A DNA stretch of 64,000 nucleotides from Actinernus sp. WN-2022. Its lineage: Eukaryota; Cnidaria; Anthozoa; Actiniaria; Actinernidae. The number at the start of each line of letters is the position of its first letter. Position 1 is the first letter of the stretch. The notes under the pieces were generated by a model, which made no database searches, was not told the origin of the DNA, and worked only from the letters and a program-made list of their open reading frames with translations. The DNA is taken from assembly GCA_030867875.1 (NCBI GenBank), contig JAOWCC010000936.1:73751032-73815031 (forward strand). Direction: 5' to 3'. This document shows positions 56,601-64,000 of this stretch, one piece after another. The translations under genes and the position numbers were made by a program.

Positions 56601-56879
56601 CAATAATTACCACTAGTTTATAACATTAAAGTAGTTAAAAGATAAGGAACTTGTACCATAATTACAGGGTGTAGCTAGAATGACGTGTCAAATTAGGTGC
56701 AAGTTAATACGAATTCTGAATGATGAAACTAGTACTTCTCGATGGAACTATGCTTTAACTTTAGTTTGAAGGCTGTGATTGAAAGAGTTTTAGTGTGGAC
56801 ATCTATAGAATTCCATATTTTTACTCCTTTGCCCCTAATGTTAAAGAGACCGTAATTAGTTCTTGTGGGTAGAGTGTAA
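56600..56879 (-). pseudogene. LINE C-terminal end, left half of a split copy
   Basis: Minus-strand coding from 56879 reads YTLPTRTNYGLFNIRGKGVK, then IWNSIDVHTKTLSITAFKLK, and stops near 56738. It continues the LASKQS end of the segment at 63449-63680. The two were joined before a 6.57-kb element inserted at SKQS/YTLP. Confidence 0.8.
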
Positions 56880-57195
56880 GGCCCAGTTCAAACGTCGATC
56901 TTCTCATGAGCCGAACCAGATCGACATAAGATCGATATACGTTCGACTGTTCGGACGTCGAAACTAATCCAGTCGCTCCGAGCGGTCAGCGGTAAACAGA
57001 CAGTGAAACTATGGCGGACCGAATGGCTGAATCTCGTACTCATTAATTACATATTCAGTACTCATTACCTTTCTTATTATTAGATTTTTACTTAGTTTAG
57101 TCACAAATTTTTAATTATTAATGTAAATTATTATACTTATTCATAATATTGTAAAACGCATAGAACGGTATCGTATTTGCGCTATAGCCGTGAGC

Positions 57196-57231
<36 letters not shown>

Positions 57232-57251
57232 CATGAGCTAACCAGCCAACC

Positions 57252-57500
57252 ATGTGCCCAGAATTCGATCACATGACGATCCTTGAAACCCCGGAAAGTA
57301 CACCCAGAACTCCCAGGAGTACATTCAACCAATTTATTTCCAGTCCAAGGAATGAATTAATTTTGATCCAGACCTTGGACTGGAACAAAATTAATTCAGT
57401 CCTTGGACTGGGAAAAAATTGGTTAAATGTACCCCTGGGAGTTCTGGGAGTACTTTCTCGGGGTTTCAAGGATCGTCATGTGTTCGAATTCTCGGCACAT
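57252..57500. mobile_element. 249-bp near-perfect palindrome
   Basis: Arms of about 110 bp, starting ATGTGCC and AGAATTCGA, then CACATGACGATCCTTGAAAC and CCCAGAACTCCCAGG.., mirror each other around a small centre. CAGTCCAAGG/CCTTGGACTG words lie in the middle. MITE-like, with frames open on both strands only because of symmetry. Confidence 0.85.
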
Positions 57501-57572
57501 CTCAACATCAAGGTTTTCTATGCTTTCTAGCGGTATGTTCAAGCTTGTGGCCTCCAAAGCGGCACCTTTGTT

Positions 57573-57952
57573 CCCCGGGGGGGGTACTCCCATATATGGA
57601 CTATACGGTGATGATCCGCTGGACAGGGTATGGTTTTTCGAGTTTCTGATCTTAGACAGGGTATCCATTTTCACATCGACAGATCTTGAACAGGGTATGG
57701 TATTTATCTAGTGCCGTTATTTAGTCTAGTGCTTGCTGGAGACTTATTTAGTTATGACACGCATTATACAAGATCACAATAAACACTGACATCCAAGGAT
57801 AGATAATTTGTTATTTGTCTTATAGAGGAAAAAATTTAACACTTTGTCTTGAACAGGGTATGGAAATTTGAGTTTTTTTGTCTTAAACAGGGTAAGGGTT
57901 TCAGAGCCCCAGCGGCACATCCCTACCCAACTTTGGGTAGAGTACCCCCCCC
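57573..57952. mobile_element. MITE with CCCCGGGGGG..TACTCCC ends
   Basis: CCCCGGGGGGGGTACTCCCA on the left and GAGTACCCCCCCC on the right, with repeated ACAGGGTATGG words inside. The terminal motif resembles the hAT-like MITE at 33974-34281. No 8-bp duplication could be identified. Confidence 0.65.
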
Positions 57953-58439
57953 GTTCTCTCTTGTCTGCCTCCATTCTTGAAAAATATTCACTGCCCAGTT
58001 GTTCTTGTAACGGGTTGACAAGGGCACAGCATTTGTTAACACTTCTTCTTCTTCCCCGCTGCTTTTCACTTACCTAAAACGTTTTAGAGGTCGGAAGTCT
58101 TCCTCGTCGCTCTCACGACAAGCCATGCTGACTTTCCGGCGTTGTCTTACAACTGTACAAACTAAATTCTGAAATTTGATATTATAATTCACGTACTCCA
58201 GTCTCAACAAATCCCAAAGGGCGAGAAACAAAAGCTACTTCATTACTAGAAATAGTAGAATGGATCAATCTTTAGTGACAAACAAGTTGCCTCCCAAATA
58301 ATTAATGAGCACGAGATGTCACAAGGGCACCCAACGAGTACTTTTTGAAATTCGTTTGAAACCAGTTGTCTGCAGCTTATCTAGCCATTTTAAGGCGCCT
58401 ACTATGTCTTTTGGAGTAACTGCAGAATACCCCCTCCTA

Positions 58440-58805
58440 ATAACGAACCTCACAACCAAAGATACGATACCCCTGACACGTCTGATAAACGTGAAATCCA
58501 TGACACGTCTGATAAACGTGACACCCCTGACACGTCTGATAAATTTGACACTCGTGACACCCTGACACGTCTGATAATTGAGACACGTCTAATACACGTA
58601 ATACACCTGATACGTCTGATATGCGTGATACACATGATCTCTCTGATAACCCTGATACGTCTGATACACGTGATACCCCTGATACGCGTGATATGTCTGA
58701 TACGCGTGATACCTCTGATACGCGTGATACCTCTGATTCGCCTGATACGAGTGATACACATGATACGTCTGATACACGTGATACGTCTGATACGCCTGAT
58801 CCTAA
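58440..58805. repeat. minisatellite built on a 9-bp unit (CTGATACGT)
   Basis: Higher-order 27-bp periods degrade to 9-bp units YTGATACGY over 365 bp. Because 9 is a multiple of 3, frames stay open on both strands, giving artificial SDTRDT- and RRIRRI-like peptides. Confidence 0.9.
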
Positions 58806-59104
58806 CCGTCAGTAAAGAAGTTCCCAGGTAAACGTTGAGGTTTTGGGGCTCAGGTAATTCGAGATGGTGTTTATCATAATACATCAGCTTACCCAACAAC
58901 AATAACTACCCTAACCATCAGTTAAGAAGACGAGCTCCTAAGGAGAAGAATCGCTCACTTAATTAATTAATGAAATAATGACAATATAAACTAACTAAAA
59001 CCCTACCCTGAACCATAAAAAACCGTAACCGGTCAGTAAACAAAATCTTACCCACCTAGAGTTCTCAAGAAAAACCTCTCACGAAAATGGCGAGGTAAAA
59101 AAAA

Positions 59105-59190
59105 TTGAGGGATTTTCTGGAACTCGAACCCCGCTCCTCAGTCTACTCGTAAGTCAAACGTCGCAACCACTACACTAAACAACCATCGTC
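59105..59190 (-). repeat. tRNA-like (SINE head) sequence
   Basis: On the minus strand TTAGTGTAGTGGTTGCGACG (A-box-like) and GGGGTTCGAGTTCCAG (B-box-like) with a plausible anticodon-arm spacing. No good acceptor stem. Probably a tRNA-derived repeat within the foldback. Confidence 0.4.
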
Positions 59191-62039
59191 ACCAATTTAT
59201 TAAGTGAGTGAGTCCTCTCCTTACAAAACCTTAGGAACTCTAGTAAAGAAGTTATCAGGTAAACGTCGAGATTTTAGGGCTAAGGAAACTGAAAAAAAAT
59301 CCCGATGTACAATTATACCGAGTGATACGTCTGATACGCGTATCTTGATACCGGTAACACACATCTGGGAGGGGGTATTCTGCAGTTATGCCTGTCTTTG
59401 GACGTATTCTAGAAAGCTATTAGCTGTTCGGATTTTCTAGGTGGAAATCGCATCAACCGAAAATACTATGGCAAAATATTCCCGGCCTACGAATTTGTTA
59501 GTAGTCTAAAACAGAAACAAAAAATTTCTAGCCCAAGTAACTTCATGTTGCAAAGTTTTGTGGAGGTACGAATTTTTTAGGGATTCTTTTTTCCTTTAGG
59601 GAAGCGTCACATATTGATTTTTCCACGAGAAACGTCCAGCGAAGTTTCTTTTTCAACCCCCCCCCCCCCACCCCCCTAAGAAACGTCAGAGATTTATCGA
59701 TTTTTTTTTCAAAAGTCATACACTAACTCTTATTCATGTCCGCCTTTTTATTCCAACTTAAAGAACTTGTCACAACCTCTGAGTCCTATTCGATGGGAAT
59801 GGAACGTTGAATTCATCATGAACTGACCTTTGAATTCACCGCTATCTATGTCGGTAAGTTCTCAAAAACATAGGAAATTAGATGCGATAGTTGTGGGACA
59901 ATGCGTGTATCGTATAGGGTCATTCATTTTTCTGGCTTTTTGAAAAAATGAAAGCAGTTGAAAAAATCAAATTTCATTTTACAAAAAAATTAAAAACGAA
60001 TGTTGGGACAGTCAATCGGGGAGGGCCATACATTTGTTTTCATTTAACGAAGGATGCGCAAAAAAGATTGTACTCTTCCGAGGCCGTAACTATGGGGAAG
60101 GGCCTATTCATTTAACCTGAAATACGGAGAGAAAGAACTACTGTAATGGTCGTTGTGGAAGAACTGTTTACTGCCAAAAGCACTCGCACCATCAATATCA
60201 TAGCTGTTTCCCTGTACTATCAAAGAGGAACGACCTTCTGGGAAGGAAGAAAGGTTAAATCGTCCATCTTTAGAAGACCGCTCCATATCACCTGACTTCT
60301 ATATTAAAGAGTATGAAAGTTAAAATTCAATCTTAAGTAAGTTACGCTATATCTGTTCAAACGATCATAAATCAGCTGTATCACCATCCCGGAAATAAAT
60401 CGTTCTCTTTGATTGTCGACCTAGTCATCAACATTTGAAAAGTATTCCAATAATGTTTTTTGCTCTTCAAAGTTTTCTCATAATCTTTAAGCTTCCGGCA
60501 AAATGGAGACTTGGAATACGTCAATGCCCATTCACGTGTTTGAAATAAAGTGTACATTGCTCAAGAAGTTTTATTAACTTGCGTTACATCAAACATTTAA
60601 GCGACGGCCGTTCTGCATTTATCTGCTCTTTCTTCAACTTCCTGTTAACCCTTGAGTCTCCCTGTCCTTTGGACAGAATGAGGAAGTCGACGTCCCCACG
60701 ATGATCGAGTTTCCCGCGAAAAGACCCTCATGTGACTACATGATTAGCTAAATTGTCCCCACGCAGTATGACTTGAAAATCGACATTCGCAATATTTATT
60801 GAAAATGCAAATTGACTGTCGCAATATTTGTTTTTCATATTTTATAGCTTTTGAGAAATGAAAATTGACTGTCCCAATTGCAAGATTCATTTTTTTCTAA
60901 AATGCAATTTGATTTATTTCAATTGCTTTCATTTTTCAAATAGCCAGAAAAATTAATGACCCTAAGATACACGCATATCTGCCATTTCTCTTCAGGAATT
61001 TTTTACATATCGTCGCAGCCATGTGATGGGATGTTTCTGAAAACTATCGATTTTTCCACGGAGAAACATTACAAGTCAAAACACCCCCACCCCCAAACTT
61101 CGCTGGACGTTTCTCGTGGAAAAAATCGATATGTGACGCTTCCCTTAGGCAATTCTTAGGGAATGAAAATGTGTTGTTCTGACTCTATTGATCAGACGAA
61201 TTGGGATGTACGAATATTTTAGGGGAAACCTTTTAGTCTCCCTTTTCTTCTATAATTTTTTAGGGATTTAAAACGAATTTTCTAGCCAGTATTTCAGAAA
61301 ACAATTTTCTAGGGACAATTTTTTCAAATCCGAAAGTTTTAGGTTAACTTACTCTCCCGAACAGCTTTTTAACCGAAAACTTCGTTGGGTGCCCTTGATG
61401 TCATTTCAAAGCCTGGACGGGATTACAAGTCCTTGCGCGGACAAGTCATTGCGCGGACTTGAAATCCCGTCCAGTCCGCAATATCGGCTTTGAAACATTA
61501 CTTCAAACACAATTAGAACAAGGGCTTTTCTTCAGGGAATGAATGAACGAAATAGAAGAAGAAGAAGTATGATGCAAACTGCATGAAATTATGTCGATAA
61601 AAGAAGGAGAAAAGAAGAAGATCGTCTCATCACTGCGCTCTTGAGATTTTCAGAGAGCAATGAAACGCGAATTTACAATCGTCTGTGTTGCATATGGGCA
61701 ACTCACAATTCATGCAGTAGTATTTAGTGGTCACAAAACATGAACTCCACATGTCTTCATGGCCTATTTATCTTCTCCAGGCAGCCATGTTTTTTCCACA
61801 TCTTCTGCACATGCCTTTCAGGGGCGGAAGGGGATTGTGGGAATGAAAAAGCTATTATAATAATGTATACTACATTATAATAATGTATGCATTAGGTACG
61901 GCTCATGAAAAGTTCGACGTTTGAATCAGAGTCGCTCCAAAGTCGTAATTCCCGACTGCCCTTGTCGAACTGTACGACTGTATCGATCTTGATGCAATTT
62001 GTCGAACTTAATTGATTCAAACGTCTTAGAACTTAGAAT

Positions 62040-62387
62040 GTTTACTCCCAACTAGTGTGAACTAATACTGGGAGAGTGCAAGTGAGAGTGAGTGCAATAA
62101 ATTAAATTAGTGAAATCGCTCTAAAAATGGCGTTAAAGTAGACTAAACTTAATAATACTTATAGTGCAAGTGTAGTTGAAATTAAAGAAAATGAAAAGTA
62201 ATGGTCATCAAGAGTTTATAGTCTTTAGATGGGCAGGTGGGCTCATTGTACGTATATCTGAGAGCGCTAGTGTCTGAAATTGTTTTATGCTAGTAGATGC
62301 AAGGACCACTTTGCTCAGTAAGTTTGTTCCAAACACGAATGGCTCGAAAGTACTTCTCATTAACTTAATTCACGTATTAGGTTCGGC
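62040..62387 (-). pseudogene. possible LINE C-terminal relic
   Basis: Minus-strand coding NEKYFRAIRVWNKLTEQSG at about 62365-62305 resembles the ..FR..VWN.LP.. block at the end of LINE proteins. It degenerates afterwards. Confidence 0.4.
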
Positions 62388-63410
62388 CAAGAGAGGATAA
62401 CTAAGAGAGCCGATCTCCAATACATGGGTCTGTTCCAACGTGAATGTTTCAAAATCTATTTTTAGAACTTATGTACAAAAATAGAACCAATCGGATTGGT
62501 TCGCTTAGTCACGTGACTACGTAACAAACATGGCGGACCTCCGGTGCAGAAACACGCGACCGTCTCAGAGCACCTCTGGGATTTAGGTCCTAACAGACTT
62601 GAAGAAGGAGTCTGTTAATCAGAAATACACGCTTGGCAATTCAATTCTAATGCAGCCTTAATGTAAAAGTATTTTTCCCATATTTTTACTCTAAATATTT
62701 TAGGTAAATAAAATAAAATGCAAAAAGGGGGGGGGGGGGGGGGGGGTAGAATGAACATCATTTAACCAATAATGATTACAGTTATATACTAGCTTAAGAC
62801 ATATTTTTATACTCAATATTCAAAGAAATTATTTCCATAATATACTTTTCCCCTACATAATTTCTTCACATATCATATTTTATCAAATCATATCCATGGC
62901 ATAATCACGTTAATCAATTTTCATACCACTATTTATATATTTCATAATAACCCACTCAACGTTTTTATAATAAGTATGAATTGGAGGTGCATGCTTACAC
63001 AAGCACACTAACATTATCACTCAACATTTTTATAGTAAGTATGAATTGTAGGTGCTTGCTTACACAAGCACACTAACACTGCTTGCTTGTACAAGTACAT
63101 GCATTAACACCACATACATGTATAATACCTTCACCCATATAATATAAACTTAGACTTAGTTAACACCTTCACTCATAATAATCCTTCTATTATTCATAAT
63201 AAAAACTATACTTTTTAACAATTTCACTGATACTAAATAAGTTAGAAAATAAGTAAGAATTTGGTGGTGCTTGCTTGTACAAGTACATTAACACCGCAGT
63301 TCCTGGGACCGAATTTTCTATTTTTAACTGCGGAATCTAAAAATAGATTTTGAAACATTCACGTTGGTCACGGATATGGCCAGATCGGCTCTCTTAGTTA
63401 TCCTCTCTTG
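62388..63410. mobile_element. 1.02-kb hAT-like element, 7-8-bp duplication
   Basis: CAAGAGAGGATAACTAAGAG and AGCCGATC (62388) are mirrored by GATCGGCT and CTCTTAGTTATCCTCTCTTG ending at 63410, with arms of about 78 bp. GTTCGGC lies at 62381-62387 and 63411-63417 (8 bp if a G is shared). It has split the right terminal repeat of the surrounding Harbinger-like element. The interior holds a poly-G run (62727-62746) and a 65-bp tandem repeat (62955-63085, with a partial copy near 63250). No transposase. Confidence 0.82.
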
Positions 63411-63448
63411 GTTCGGCTCATGAGAAGATCGACGTTTGACCTGGGCTT

Positions 63449-63680
63449 TAGACTGTTTAGAGGCGAGCCTTGTATTATAGTCGTGTCTTTTCTTGATTTG
63501 GACGAAATAATGTCCAAAAACAGATGGTAGCAGTTTATTATGGAATTTATACATGGGTATTCCGACATGGAAAGTAACAAGATCAATTTTTTTTATTATC
63601 ATGGTGAATTAAAAAAGTGGACTTGAATGTTTATCAAATTTAGAGGTTATAACTCGCATAGAACGCTTTTGTAATAAAAA
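63449..63680 (-). pseudogene. LINE reverse transcriptase tail, right half of a split copy
   Basis: Minus-strand coding reads KKIDLVTFHVGIPMYKFHNK, then LLPSVFGHYFVQIKKRHDYN and TRLASKQS, and runs at 63448 into the Harbinger-like terminal repeat. Upstream, SLNLINIQVHFFNS belongs to the same LINE but in a shifted frame. The partner half is 56600-56879. Confidence 0.82.
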
Positions 63681-64000
63681 AAAGCACAAGCACCATACGC
63701 AGACGTAGTAATATATTGATCATTAGATTCGCTTGTTCTTATCTAATATCCTATCAATAGAACAAGTACCACTAATGATAGAGCAGATTTCATATGAGTG
63801 GGACAAACTACAGCACTGACTACAGCACGGTTACCGTACAGCATGCCGTGACGTTGAAATGGTTTCACAGAGATACGATACAGCACGGTTACGGCACGGT
63901 TAAGGACATGCCGTAGTTTGCCCCACTCGTACGAAATCTGCTCTACATGTATATACGGCACTGCGTCTGCTGCTTGTGCTTATTTCACATGTGTGAACCA
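63675..64000. repeat. Harbinger-like MITE, extends past the window edge
   Basis: GCACAAGCACCATACGCAGA at about 63685 and the mirror CTGC..GCTTGTGCTTAT with GTGTGAACCA at the window end match the GGTTCACAC..GCACAAGCACC family seen at 56467. A TA-duplicating MITE is nested in it. Confidence 0.6.
63781..63943. mobile_element. TA-duplicating MITE, copy 2
   Basis: GAGCAGATTTCATATGAGTG and inverted TACGAAATCTGCTC are flanked by TA (63779-63780, 63944-63945). 163 bp with repeated ACAGCACGGTTA words. Same family as 29808-30015. Confidence 0.88.

Larger units (their letters stand above)
58315..61405. mobile_element. 3.1-kb foldback structure
   Basis: Several ordered, nested inverted matches define it: ATGTCACAAGGGCACCCAAC (58315) with GTTGGGTGCCCTTGATGTCA (about 61384); GGGAAGCGTCACATATTGAT and GAGAAACGTCCAGCGAAG (59600-59650) with CTTCGCTGGACGTTTCTC and ATCGATATGTGACGCTTCCC (61097-61145); GTGTATCGTATAGGGTCATT and TTTTTCTGGCTTTTTGAAAA (59905-59950) with the mirror at 60925-60975. 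The left arm additionally carries an insertion-like block (58412-59391) bounded by ACTGCAGAATACCCCCTCC and its mirror. No gene recognised. Confidence 0.7.
56880..63448. mobile_element. Harbinger-like element with nested insertions, inserted in a LINE
   Basis: Left end GGCCCAGTTCAAACGTCG, right end the mirror of (A)GCCCAGGTCAAACGTCG; both continue into ATCTTCTCATGAGCCGAACC. The reconstructed target is TTA (one copy mutated to TAA as read on the LINE strand), the Harbinger TWA rule. It splits a LINE frame at KQS/YTL. Inside are a palindromic MITE, an hAT-like MITE, a 3.1-kb foldback and an hAT-like element that entered its right terminal repeat. Subtracting these leaves under 2 kb, with no transposase. 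ATGGCGGACCGAATGGC at 57010 and a donor-bounded minus-strand ATG segment at 58076-58124 may be leftovers of genes. Confidence 0.8.

Noticed and set aside
57573..57952. 8-bp target duplication for this MITE
   Set aside because: Flanking octamers do not match; only GTT is shared, so I did not claim one.
58450..58902. 150-codon minus-strand protein rich in RRI repeats
   Set aside because: It is a translation of the 9-bp minisatellite; the opposite strand is equally open.

Overview
This window looks like transposon-packed nuclear DNA from an animal, most likely an anthozoan cnidarian such as a stony coral. That assignment rests on an AT-rich background, an intronless rhodopsin-type receptor gene, and a mix of CR1/L2- and jockey-like LINEs, BEL/Pao, PIF/Harbinger, hAT-like, TTAA-type and TGT..ACA-type DNA elements with many foldback MITEs. 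The species cannot be fixed from the sequence. There is no operon-like organisation and no clear RNA gene.

Host coding content is very small. The one convincing gene is a single-exon class A G protein-coupled receptor at 32135-33253 (+). A short terminal exon at 49881-50054 (+) resembles the C-terminus of a spermidine/spermine (GNAT) acetyltransferase; I could not find its upstream exons. Almost everything else is mobile or repetitive DNA, and coding pieces there are broken relics.

Layout. 0.5-6.7 kb: a LINE (minus strand) split by a 5.1-kb terminal-inverted-repeat element full of subterminal repeats. 7.2-11.1 kb: a MITE, then a LINE inside an older LINE, itself split by a 1.27-kb TGT..ACA element with a CCGG target duplication. 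13-18 kb: LINE C-terminal relic, 17-bp tandem repeats, inverted repeats. 18.5-22.7 kb: two long inverted-repeat elements. 23.0-24.5 kb: an almost perfect foldback element with telomere-like GGGTARC arrays and an 8-bp target duplication. 25.55-29.42 kb: a full-length Harbinger element (TTA duplication) with a Myb-like gene and a DDE transposase, both broken. 32.1-33.3 kb: the receptor. 33.9-36.6 kb: a LINE split by an hAT-like MITE, plus LINE debris. 37.1-39.4 kb: an 89-90-bp satellite of about 25 copies. 40.4-41.2 kb: BEL/Pao protease and gag pieces in opposite orientation. 42.1-47.5 kb: a 5.4-kb TTAA-flanked element in a LINE tail, carrying smaller MITEs. 49.4-56.6 kb: inverted repeats, tandem repeats and the acetyltransferase exon. 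56.9-63.4 kb: a LINE split by a Harbinger-like element that contains a foldback and an hAT-like element. The window ends in further MITEs.

The most informative signal is the stratigraphy. At least six insertions interrupt recognisable sequence, so their ends and target duplications can be read directly and relative ages assigned. I found no convincing new host system. The best candidates for undescribed biology are the element families themselves, above all the GGGTARC foldback, the TTAA element and the CCGG/TGT..ACA element.
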